Positions 8,282 through 15,027 of a stretch of 19,881 nt of DNA are shown here, piece by piece. This DNA is from a bacterium (lineage in GTDB: Bacteria > UBP15 > UBA6099 > JAJRTR01). Each line of letters opens with the position of its first letter. Positions within the stretch are counted from its first letter, which is position 1. The notes under the pieces were generated by a model. The model was not told where the DNA came from, made no database searches, and saw only the letters and a list, made by a program, of their open reading frames with translations. The stretch covers positions 1-19,881 of the forward strand of contig JAJRTR010000193.1 in the NCBI GenBank assembly GCA_024278215.1, written 5' to 3'. The translations under genes and the position numbers were made by a program.

Positions 8282-8527
8282 CACGTGGTCGTCCCGGGGA
8301 ACCACATACTACTAAGAAGATAGAGAAGCGAGCAAAACGAGTTCTCCTTATAAGATATCGACGATCAGTTAGATTCTGACAAAGTACATTCTGAGAATAT
8401 GTCTCTCATGGTGTATCTCACTCACAAAGGAAGGAACTTTGTGTATGTTATATATTATTGGAGTCTGTCATAAGATGTATTTGTATAGAATTCATCCATA
8501 AATACGATACCTGCGGGTGAGATAAAC
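8282..8527 (+). ncRNA. Hairpin-rich dnaA 5' leader or small RNA, unassigned
   Basis: This non-coding stretch (part of the 410-bp gap 8118-8527) contains several potential stems in a row: GTGGT/ACCAC around a C/G-rich core (about 8286-8306), GAGAA/TTCTC (about 8325-8346), GAGA/TCTC (about 8394-8406), and a perfect 7-bp stem CACAAAG/CTTTGTG (8423-8443) whose loop GAAGGAA contains a ribosome-binding-site-like GGA. I compared it by eye with tmRNA, SRP RNA, 6S RNA and common riboswitches and recognised none. It could be a regulated leader of dnaA or a separate small RNA. Confidence 0.35.
8445..8501 (+). CDS. Possible 18-residue leader peptide upstream of dnaA
   Basis: An ATG at 8445 opens MLYIIGVCHKMYLYRIHP and stops at 8499-8501, 26 bases before dnaA. 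A GGAAGGA sequence about 8 bases upstream could serve as ribosome-binding site, and it sits in the loop of the CACAAAG/CTTTGTG hairpin. Nothing else supports translation; it may be chance. Confidence 0.2.
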   Translation: MLYIIGVCHKMYLYRIHP

Positions 8528-9910
8528 ATGTCTGTAAATGAAATATGGAAGCAAATTCTTGTTTCTCTTGAGAACAGGGTGAGTCGGCCTGTTTACGAGA
8601 TGCTTATCAAGAAGATCGAACCAGTGGAAATCGACGGGGACACATTCAAGGTGATAGTCAGAGGTTCGATGGCAAGTGAGATAAATAATTACAGCGGTAT
8701 TATAAAAGAAGAGTTATTTAATGTGATGGGGCGGGAAATGGGTCTGGAATCGGAAATCGACGAAAGTGATGTTGAGATTCCGATACGCACTTTGCCGCCT
8801 GTGAAAAGAAAAACCGTTGTGCAGGAGACAACAAGACATGAACAGAGACCGCCGCTGAGGCAGGAAAGCCGCATTTCAAGGCCATCGCTCAATAGTATGT
8901 ATACGTTCGATACGTTTGTGGTCGGATCGAACAATCAGTTCTGTCACAACGCATCGCGGGCGGTGGCGGAAAAACCGGGTCAGACTTATAATCCGCTTTT
9001 TATATACGGAGGCGTGGGGCTCGGCAAAACCCATTTGATGCACGCTATAGGCCAGTATGTAATGTCGGTCCGGCCCGACCTCAATGTCGCTTATGTACAT
9101 GCTGATGGTTTTATTCACGACTACACGGAACACATACTGCAGAATAATGTAGTGGGCTTTAGAAACTATTATCTGCGTTCGGACCTTCTGCTGATCGACG
9201 ATATTCACAAGCTCGAGGGGAAAGAAGGAACACAAAACGAATTTTTTCAACTTTTCAATACATTTTATGAGAACCACAAGCAGATAGTAATAACGTGCGA
9301 CCGAATACCGCGCGAACTGACGACGCTCGAGGAAAGGCTCGTGTCGCGGCTGGGATGGGGCTTGATCGCGGATATAAAACCACCCGACTATGAGACGAGA
9401 TTCGCAATTTTAAAGAGAAAATTGAAAAGTGATAATATAGATAAGAGACTGCATGTTCCGGACGAGGTACTTGACTATATTGCAAAGACCATAAAGCAGA
9501 ACATACGTGATCTCGAAGGTGTACTGAATATCATCTGTGCAAGAAGCGAATACAACAACCAGGATATTACGATTGGTCTTGCAGAAGATATTATAAGCAA
9601 TATCGCCCCACGCATGGACGAGGGAGAAGTGACGCTGGACCTGATAATAAATGCTGTAGCAGCTCATTTCGGTGTAGATAAGGAGAAGATAACAGGAAAA
9701 AGCCGCAAGAAGGAAATAGTTGTTCCGCGACGTGTAGCCATGTTTATGATGAGAGAGATTAAGAATCTACCATACAACTCCATCGGCGAATATTTCGGTA
9801 AAGACCATACAACTGTGATGTATTCATGCGACACGCTTATAAAGGAAATGGAACATGACAGCAGACTTCAAAAAGCAGTAGAGAAAATAAAAGAAAAAAT
9901 CACAGGTTAA
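8528..9910 (+). CDS. dnaA: Chromosomal replication initiator protein DnaA
   Basis: The 460-residue protein has all four DnaA domains. Domain I (about 1-75) starts IWKQILVSLENRVSRPVYEML. A short linker (about 76-122) contains charged residues. The AAA+ domain starts at YTFDTFVVGSNNQF (125 onward) and has Walker A GGVGLGKT (161-168), Walker B LLIDDI (221-226) and the SRLGWGL/PPDYETR segment (273-291). The C-terminal helix-turn-helix carries the DnaA signature GKDHTTVMYSC (about 424-434). It binds DnaA boxes, opens the origin and recruits the helicase. GGTGAG lies 8 bases before the ATG. The loop after Walker B reads HKLEGKEGTQNEFF where QFL is usual, a modest divergence. dnaN follows after 230 bp. 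Confidence 0.98.
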   Translation: MSVNEIWKQILVSLENRVSRPVYEMLIKKIEPVEIDGDTFKVIVRGSMASEINNYSGIIKEELFNVMGREMGLESEIDESDVEIPIRTLPPVKRKTVVQETTRHEQRPPLRQESRISRPSLNSMYTFDTFVVGSNNQFCHNASRAVAEKPGQTYNPLFIYGGVGLGKTHLMHAIGQYVMSVRPDLNVAYVHADGFIHDYTEHILQNNVVGFRNYYLRSDLLLIDDIHKLEGKEGTQNEFFQLFNTFYENHKQIVITCDRIPRELTTLEERLVSRLGWGLIADIKPPDYETRFAILKRKLKSDNIDKRLHVPDEVLDYIAKTIKQNIRDLEGVLNIICARSEYNNQDITIGLAEDIISNIAPRMDEGEVTLDLIINAVAAHFGVDKEKITGKSRKKEIVVPRRVAMFMMREIKNLPYNSIGEYFGKDHTTVMYSCDTLIKEMEHDSRLQKAVEKIKEKITG

Positions 9911-9943
9911 AAATCGGTGGAAATATGTTAAAATGTATATCAC

Positions 9944-10013
9944 TTTTACACACACGGAAAAACAGATGTGGAAAAAGCCGAGTTGTCCAGAAGTTATCAG
10001 ATGGTTATACACA
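9944..10013. promoter_or_regulatory. DnaA-box cluster between dnaA and dnaN, candidate oriC (right half)
   Basis: The 230-bp dnaA-dnaN gap holds three matches to TTWTNCACA: TTTTACACA (9944-9952, plus), TGTGGAAAA (9967-9975, minus strand) and TTATACACA (10005-10013, plus). AT-rich sequence follows (10040-10130). In many bacteria the origin lies in one or both gaps flanking dnaA, as in Bacillus subtilis. Confidence 0.65.
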
Positions 10014-10140
10014 CTATCGAAACTGGAAGAAACAGTGTTGTAAGATGTTTTTTTGATGCTTTGCACTTTTCAACACGGCCTATATTGTTTTATATAAAAG
10101 AGATTAAATAAAGTATGATAAAGATAGAGGAGTGAAAAAC

Positions 10141-11241
10141 ATGAAATTCTCATGTGGCAGGGAAACACTAATAAGAAAACTGCAGATGGCGCAAAGGGCC
10201 ACAGATTCTAAAAGCAATATAGCAGTACTCAGAAATGTATTGTTTATGCTGGAAGGCGATAAACTCGACCTGACTGGATTTGATCACAGGATAGGGATCA
10301 AAACAAGTCTGGAATGTGCGATGGAAGAACCTGGAGAAATCACAATGCCGTGTTCGTTGTTGCTGGAGATACTCGGAGTAATGAAAGGTGATTCGGTATA
10401 TTTTCAACTTGACGGATTTGTTATGAATATCGAATGCGGCAGGCAGAGGTATAGTGTCAATTGCATGTCGGCGGAAGATTTCCCGCCGTTTCCTGATATC
10501 AAAGAGAGTAAGTCTTTCGATTTCGCCGCGGAAATGTTGGAGAAGGGTATCAGGCAGACGTATTTTGCGACGAATCCCGATGACCCGCGCGCATTTATGG
10601 GTGGTGTGCTGATGAGTTCTAAGGGCGGCAGATTGCTATATGTAGGCACGGACGGACACAGGCTGGCATTCAGAGAATTCGAGCCGGGCGGTTCAATGCC
10701 GGAGTTTGATGTCGTTATTCCCACGAGGACTCTGGGAGAAATTCTGAGAATGATCTCTGAAACGGATGCCGAAAAAGTTGAGATCACTACCGGAGATAAA
10801 ACGATATCTTTCGTGGTCGGAGATGTGTTTATGGTTTCCAGGCTTATAGAAGTTAAATTCCCCAACTTTACAAAAGTTATACCGGAAAACACGGAAGGGT
10901 CATGTCGTGTCAGCAGGCAGAATTTTGCCGATGCCGTTCGCGGCGCGTCCATCATGGCACGCGCTAAAGAAAACAAGGATATGATCGAGATAAATATCAC
11001 CGACGAAAGCATCAAGCTGTTCGCGAGTACAATGGATATGGGAAGTGCAACGGAAGAGATAGAAGTTGTTAAAAAGGGAAACGATGTAAGGGTCGCGTTC
11101 AACTCGAAGTATATAATTGATTTTCTAAGCGTTGTCGATGAAGAGGAAGTCATAATCGACTACACCGATGAGCTTAAACCCGGTCTTTTCCGCACTGATG
11201 AGCCAGGCTACAAGTATGTTCTGATGCCTATTCAGGTGTGA
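10141..11241 (+). CDS. dnaN: DNA polymerase III beta subunit (sliding clamp)
   Basis: The ATG at 10141 has GAGGAG 8 bases upstream; the GTG at 10132 would leave no room for that site. The 366-residue product matches the three-domain clamp: an N-terminal half beginning MKFSCGRETLIRKLQMAQRA, a central segment with FMGGVLMSSKGGRLLYVGTDGHRLA-type strands (TDGHRLA is highly conserved), and the C-terminal YVLMPIQV that closes clamp sequences. It encircles DNA and tethers the polymerase. It follows dnaA in the classic order. There is no recF after it; a DUF721 gene takes that place. Confidence 0.97.
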   Translation: MKFSCGRETLIRKLQMAQRATDSKSNIAVLRNVLFMLEGDKLDLTGFDHRIGIKTSLECAMEEPGEITMPCSLLLEILGVMKGDSVYFQLDGFVMNIECGRQRYSVNCMSAEDFPPFPDIKESKSFDFAAEMLEKGIRQTYFATNPDDPRAFMGGVLMSSKGGRLLYVGTDGHRLAFREFEPGGSMPEFDVVIPTRTLGEILRMISETDAEKVEITTGDKTISFVVGDVFMVSRLIEVKFPNFTKVIPENTEGSCRVSRQNFADAVRGASIMARAKENKDMIEINITDESIKLFASTMDMGSATEEIEVVKKGNDVRVAFNSKYIIDFLSVVDEEEVIIDYTDELKPGLFRTDEPGYKYVLMPIQV

Positions 11242-11255
11242 AATGATAACGTGAT

Positions 11256-11305
11256 GAGCCAATTGCGCATATTCATGTTCTGCTGTGTCCGGTTGCAATT
11301 GGCTC
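11256..11305. repeat. 50-bp inverted-repeat element, GAGCC family (copy A)
   Basis: A perfect 11-bp inverted repeat, GAGCCAATTGC (11256-11266) and GCAATTGGCTC (11295-11305), encloses 28 bases containing TTCTGCTGTG. Related sequences lie at 12242-12289, 14959-15010 and 19720-19757. It begins 14 bases after the dnaN stop. The stem has no U-run, so it is not a classical terminator, though it could slow or protect the dnaN mRNA end. Confidence 0.7.
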
Positions 11306-11369
11306 TGATGTAAAGAATGTGTAGTCGCGGGAAAAAGATCGGAAACAACTGACGACCGGGATTCCCGAT

Positions 11370-11666
11370 ATGAAAAAAAGAAAAGATATAAAGCCCATAT
11401 CAGGAATACTTGATACTCTTCGCAGTGAACTGAGGGTCGATGAGAATATAGAGCTTCACGCGTCGGTGCGTGATTGGGAAAGTATTGTCGGCCCACGGCT
11501 CAGCGCACACACGAAACCACTCCACATAAAGAATCGAATCCTGTTTGTAAATGCGGAAGGCGCAGTATGGCAGCAGGAAATACTATTTGCCAAAAGGCAG
11601 ATAATAATGAGAGTGAACGACCGGCTTGGTCGCAATCATGTAAGAGAAGTGAGGTTTTCCAATTGA
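11370..11666 (+). CDS. DUF721 / DciA-type helicase-loader-like protein
   Basis: The 98-residue protein has the DUF721 pattern: an N-terminal helix (ISGILDTLRSELRV), the conserved W..IVGPRLSAHTKP segment (about 35-50), a strand LHIKNRILFV, then AVWQQEILFAKRQIIMRVNDRLG. DciA proteins of this family act with replicative helicase DnaB in bacteria that lack DnaC or DnaI loaders. Its place after dnaA and dnaN supports a replication role. The ORF keeps only the KH-like domain; no long disordered tail is present, so it is a short version. The ATG at 11370 has a weak site (GACCGGGA-like) upstream. Confidence 0.85.
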   Translation: MKKRKDIKPISGILDTLRSELRVDENIELHASVRDWESIVGPRLSAHTKPLHIKNRILFVNAEGAVWQQEILFAKRQIIMRVNDRLGRNHVREVRFSN

Positions 11667-11827
11667 AGGTGTCGGCTGTCCGCAGGTTTGAAAAATCCGT
11701 GTCTTAAGGAAACCCCGGCATTATTTCAGACAATCCCGCCCATTATATGTACCCATAAACCGTGAAAAAAAAGAATGAAGAAGACAGGTGAAGCATTAAA
11801 AGAATATTAACAATTTTCAGAATACTT

Positions 11828-12235
11828 GTGTTGCAGAAAAGGATCGGGCGTGACGGAGGGAGCGCGTCTCTGTTGATCCCAGATTGCGCTGTGTCGAAAA
11901 AAACGGATATGAGCGCGGAAGAAATCGAGAAACTTGTAAACAGGACACTGAAAGCCGGTAGTCTTCTCGGAGGTTTGAACACATGTCTTACAAGGTCTGT
12001 TATACGATGCCGGCTTATGAGGGAAAACGGAATAGACGCACGAGTAATGCTGGGTCTGAACAAGGGCGATGAAGAACTTGCCGGTCATAGCTGGGTGGTG
12101 TGGCCCGGCGGACCGGACCACCCGCCGAATCCTGCCGATTATGACGACATACAGATGATTCCAACGCTTGAAAAACAACCAGGCTGGTCACCGGAATTTT
12201 CACAAAGAAACTCAAGGAAACAAGATAAAAAATAA
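11828..12235 (+). CDS. Orphan lasso-peptide B2-like (transglutaminase-like cysteine protease fold) protein
   Basis: The 135-residue product resembles the Transglut_core3/McjB C-terminal family that cleaves lasso-peptide leaders. The signature is GGLNTCLTRSVIRCRLMREN (Cys53), followed by GIDARVMLGLNKG and GHSWV (His87), i.e. the Cys and His of the catalytic triad in order and spacing. The third acidic residue is not at its usual place a few residues after His; Asp97 or the DYDD run may replace it. The start is uncertain: GTG 11828 lacks a clear ribosome-binding site, and the open frame extends back to 11792 without ATG. The ATG at 11908 is possible but would cut the N-terminal helix. No B1 (PqqD-like), C (asparagine-synthetase-like) or precursor gene was found. 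Role unknown. Confidence 0.7.
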   Translation: MLQKRIGRDGGSASLLIPDCAVSKKTDMSAEEIEKLVNRTLKAGSLLGGLNTCLTRSVIRCRLMRENGIDARVMLGLNKGDEELAGHSWVVWPGGPDHPPNPADYDDIQMIPTLEKQPGWSPEFSQRNSRKQDKK

Positions 12236-12241
12236 TACAAC

Positions 12242-12289
12242 GAGCCGGTTGAAAGCCTATTTTTGAAATCAGAATTTTGCAATTGGCTC
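12242..12289. repeat. 48-bp inverted-repeat element, GAGCC family (copy D)
   Basis: Ends are GAGCCGGTTG (12242-12251) and CAATTGGCTC (12280-12289), an inverted repeat with two mismatched positions. Read on the minus strand it starts GAGCCAATTGCAAAATTC and resembles the 5' part of the copy at 19720. It sits in the convergent gap between the B2-like gene and the AmrS gene, where it may act as a bidirectional transcript end. Confidence 0.6.
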
Positions 12290-12296
12290 CAACGTA

Positions 12297-13448
12297 TTAT
12301 TTCCATACACCGGGTATGCTGTTGCCACATGAGGCGCAACGGCCGTCTTTGAGGTTATTTTTTGTGATCCTGTAGCCATATCTGCCGATGACGACATTGC
12401 CGCATTTCGGGCAGTATGTGCTCTCGGCCGGGTGGCCGGGCACGTTGCCGATATAAACATAATTCATGCCGTGTTCCATGCAGATATTCCGTGCTGTTTC
12501 GAGCATGCTAAGAGGTGTGGGCTGGAGGTTTTTCAACTTGTATGTGGGGTGGAAGCGGCTGAAGTGAAGGGGCACATCGGGCCCGACATTTTCCATCAGC
12601 CAGTCGGCCATTTCCCTGATCTCGCCGGGTTCGCCGTTGAGTGTCGGCACAAGCAGGTATACGAGTTCGAACCATATTCCCACATCTTTGAGCAATATAA
12701 GAGTATTCTTCACCGGTTCGAGGTGTCCGAGGCATGTTTTTGCATAATATTCTTCCGTGTGGGCCTTGTAATCGATCTTCACGGCATCGAGCACTTTGCA
12801 CAGAGCGCGCATTGGCTCCGGATTGATGTAGCCGTTGGAGATCATCACGCTGCGCACGCCCTCGCGTCTGCCCGCCACGGCGCAATCGTACATATATTTG
12901 TAGAATACCACCGGTTCGCCGTAAGTGTAGGCGATAGATTCGCTGCCGCTGCGGACAGCGTAGCCGGCGAGGGCGTCGGGTGTGAGATCGTAGCCACGGA
13001 CCTGTTCGGGTCTGACCTGAGAAATCTGCCAGTTCTGGCAGAACTTGCAGTCGAAGTTGCAGCCGGCCTCGGAGATCGAGAGCGCTTTCGTGCCGGGCAG
13101 GTAGTGGAACAGAGGTTTCTTCTCGATAGGGTCGACATTTGCCGAGCAGGGATGACCGTATGCGAGAGTGTAGTAGGTGCCGCCGTGGTTTTCCTTATTG
13201 CCGCAGAAACCGCGCTCGGTGTCGCCGACACGGCACTTTTTCGGGCAGATTTTACATTGGATCATTTTGTTGTCGAGTTTATCGTAGTAGGGCACTTCCA
13301 CAAGGGCTGTGTCGGAGCTGTCCGCCTGACGAGCCTGTGCGACCGGGGAAAAAACAGATGCGGCGAGCGAGCCCGCGCAGGCTGCAAACGGGAGCGCGGC
13401 ACCTGCCTTGATGCCGCCACTGATGATGGCTCTTCTGCTGAACTTCAT
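12297..13448 (-). CDS. amrS: AmmeMemoRadiSam-type radical SAM enzyme with Tat signal (AmrS-like)
   Basis: The start is the ATG at 13448, with GGAAG about 10 bases upstream; an upstream in-frame start would read through a repeat. The 383-residue protein begins MKFSRRAIISGG, a twin-arginine motif (Phe of the consensus replaced by Ile), then a hydrophobic stretch to about residue 38. Four cysteines at 65, 68, 72 and 82 form an N-terminal cluster. The radical SAM motif CNFDCKFC is at 130-137. A zinc-ribbon-like CxxC...CxxC closes the protein. This matches the family that occurs with AMMECR1 and Memo proteins, neither of which is in the window. Substrate is unknown. Position beside the Tat-signal DUF362 gene suggests a shared envelope role, which is inference. 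Confidence 0.9.
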   Translation of the reverse strand: MKFSRRAIISGGIKAGAALPFAACAGSLAASVFSPVAQARQADSSDTALVEVPYYDKLDNKMIQCKICPKKCRVGDTERGFCGNKENHGGTYYTLAYGHPCSANVDPIEKKPLFHYLPGTKALSISEAGCNFDCKFCQNWQISQVRPEQVRGYDLTPDALAGYAVRSGSESIAYTYGEPVVFYKYMYDCAVAGRREGVRSVMISNGYINPEPMRALCKVLDAVKIDYKAHTEEYYAKTCLGHLEPVKNTLILLKDVGIWFELVYLLVPTLNGEPGEIREMADWLMENVGPDVPLHFSRFHPTYKLKNLQPTPLSMLETARNICMEHGMNYVYIGNVPGHPAESTYCPKCGNVVIGRYGYRITKNNLKDGRCASCGNSIPGVWK

Positions 13449-13486
13449 ATTGATCCACTTCTTCCTAACCCGGCAAAGCCGGAACC

Positions 13487-13578
13487 AAACAGGCCGCATT
13501 TTCGTGCCCAAACAAATGCGGTTTGAGCACGGCACACGCACGGTCTACGGTTTGAGTACGGCACACAGAGTTTCATCT
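13487..13578. repeat. Dispersed hairpin repeat R1 with internal 29-bp duplication
   Basis: Starting AAACAGGCC and ending AGAGTTTCATCT, this copy matches 18582-18644 at 59 of 63 positions once a 29-bp insertion is removed. The insertion is a tandem duplication: CGGTTTGAGCACGGCACAC at 13519-13537 recurs as CGGTTTGAGTACGGCACAC at 13548-13566. CGTGCCCAAAC and GTTTGAGCACG form an 11-bp stem with one mismatch. It lies 38 bp upstream of the AmrS start codon. A CCGGC/GCCGG hairpin (13470-13482) sits just before it. Confidence 0.8.
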
Positions 13579-13846
13579 TTCCAAAGGTCTACCTTAGGAA
13601 CGCCTGTAACTGGAAGCTCCAGTTTTCACCGATCTCTTTTCAGCATTTCTTTACCATCCTGCATAGCATTTCAGTCGTAAGATACTTTAGTGGCTGAACG
13701 AAAATCTGCTTTTCAAGATACTATTTCGAAGAGCAAGGTCATTTTACTATTTGAAAGCCACCGACAAGGTCGGTGGATGGAACGAGCCGAAGGATCGTCT
13801 GACATTACTGCCGTATTTCGTATTCGTGCGATTATTCCTGCTTTCT
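13579..13846. other. Non-coding remainder of the DUF362-AmrS gap with two hairpins
   Basis: The whole gap is 13449-13846 (398 bp). Besides repeat R1 it holds a perfect 7-bp hairpin AACTGGA-AGC-TCCAGTT (13608-13624) and a perfect 8-bp hairpin CCACCGAC-AAG-GTCGGTGG (13758-13776). Short open frames here have no codon bias or ribosome-binding site. I see no gene. Confidence 0.6.
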
Positions 13847-14914
13847 TTATATTTCGATCAGCTCGATACTGTCCCAGTCATTAGTGCCGAGTGCCCTTGA
13901 GGGGTCGGCGGCCGAAGCGATATAGCGGGGTGGGCGGCCTTCTTCTTCGAGAGTCGGCAAACCGGCACCGGCTCTTTTTTCTTCGATTATACGCCATGCG
14001 ACAGTGTCCAGCGCCACGGGGTCGGTCCCCACGATTATTCCCGAGAATTTCCAGGCATAAGCGGGTTTGTAGCCGGGTCCGGCGTGATATTGCGCCAGTG
14101 TTCCATCGCACACGATGAGCCTTGTTTTGTCTCTGAAGACAGGCATCGTGTTCAGGTCGGCCACATAGGGATCGCAGCCGTTTTCGTGAAGTTTGTTCGG
14201 GTTGTTAATGGCACCGAAGTAGTTCTTGAGAGCGCCGGAGACGCCTACAAGATCGTGATCTTTCAACACGGGCACATTTACGATTGCATCGCTGAACACA
14301 GAAGCGATACGCGCCACGCGGGAGCCGACTTCGCCCGCGATAGTCAGGTTGTAGTCGTAGTCGAAGAAGTTCATACGCTGCTGCGCAGCGGTGTCGGTGC
14401 CGAGATACCGGATACCCGAAGCGTCGCGGCCTGCCGGGAAGCCCGCCCTGCGAAGTTCCCTGTTTGTGCGGTCCCAGCCGATGATGTTGCCGGGTTTTAC
14501 ACCGGCGGCCACAGCGCCTGCCGCGATTGCGCCTGCCAGTGCGGGAGTAGATGAAAGTTTTTTACCGGCGATGCAGTTGAGTTTCATGGATACTCTTTCG
14601 CCGGGGCTGAAGAAAAGCGACCATGCCGCGTGGTCGTCGTCTTTTCCCGTGAACTTGCGGACAGCGCGGAAAAGCAACTTTTTAACTTTATCGAGGTCGA
14701 GCTGCGCGCCGCTCCATATACCGGCGTCGCGTGCGACGACAATACGGGAAATGCCTTTCGACGGGCTGTCGACTGAAGGGGAGGGGCGTGATTTGTACAT
14801 CTTGGGCGCGCTTTCTGCGCATGAAGGGCCGAGCGCGGATAAACCCGCGAGACCCGCCGCTGCGCCTGCCGCCTTGCGGAAGAAATCACGTCTGCTGTTC
14901 TTGTTGTCTTTCAT
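13847..14914 (-). CDS. DUF362 domain protein with Tat signal peptide
   Basis: The 355-residue protein starts MKDNKNSRRDFFRKAAGAAA, a textbook twin-arginine motif (SRRDFFRK), followed by a hydrophobic segment to about residue 33. The mature part carries DUF362 features: VSMKLNCIAG after the first region, the IVNVPVLKDHDLVGVSGALKN segment that is the best-kept part of the family, and GIIVGTDPVALDTVAWRII near the C-terminus. DUF362 proteins are poorly understood; some carry iron-sulfur motifs, but this one has no cysteine cluster. It is exported folded if the Tat motif is used, so a cofactor is possible. The next gene in the same direction is the AmrS-like enzyme, 398 bp away. The ribosome-binding site is weak. 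Confidence 0.9.
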   Translation of the reverse strand: MKDNKNSRRDFFRKAAGAAAGLAGLSALGPSCAESAPKMYKSRPSPSVDSPSKGISRIVVARDAGIWSGAQLDLDKVKKLLFRAVRKFTGKDDDHAAWSLFFSPGERVSMKLNCIAGKKLSSTPALAGAIAAGAVAAGVKPGNIIGWDRTNRELRRAGFPAGRDASGIRYLGTDTAAQQRMNFFDYDYNLTIAGEVGSRVARIASVFSDAIVNVPVLKDHDLVGVSGALKNYFGAINNPNKLHENGCDPYVADLNTMPVFRDKTRLIVCDGTLAQYHAGPGYKPAYAWKFSGIIVGTDPVALDTVAWRIIEEKRAGAGLPTLEEEGRPPRYIASAADPSRALGTNDWDSIELIEI

Positions 14915-14958
14915 AGCTGTTTATGAGATATGTGCCGAAAAAGTTACACTTTCACGCT

Positions 14959-15010
14959 GGTTGCACAATTCTGGTTCCGCTGTGGTTCTTGTTGTTATAG
15001 CAGAACAAGA
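14959..15010. repeat. GAGCC-family repeat, diverged copy (C)
   Basis: TTGCACAATTCTGGTTCCGC (14961-14980) and the bases to 14987 match the copy at 19720 at about 20 of 27 positions. It continues into a 7-bp hairpin TCTTGTT/AACAAGA (14987-15010). It lies between the TMTC-like gene end and the DUF362 start. Confidence 0.5.
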
Positions 15011-15027
15011 GTCTGCCGGACAGCCGA

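Noticed and set aside
11250-12300. A complete lasso-peptide cluster
   Set aside because: No B1, no asparagine-synthetase-like cyclase, no transporter and no precursor-like small frame with a Gly/Asp-Glu core were found around the B2-like gene.
12432-13526. Long rightward open frame (364 codons) opposite the AmrS-like gene
   Set aside because: Antisense to a clear radical SAM gene; no family features and a His/Ala/Val-rich shadow composition.
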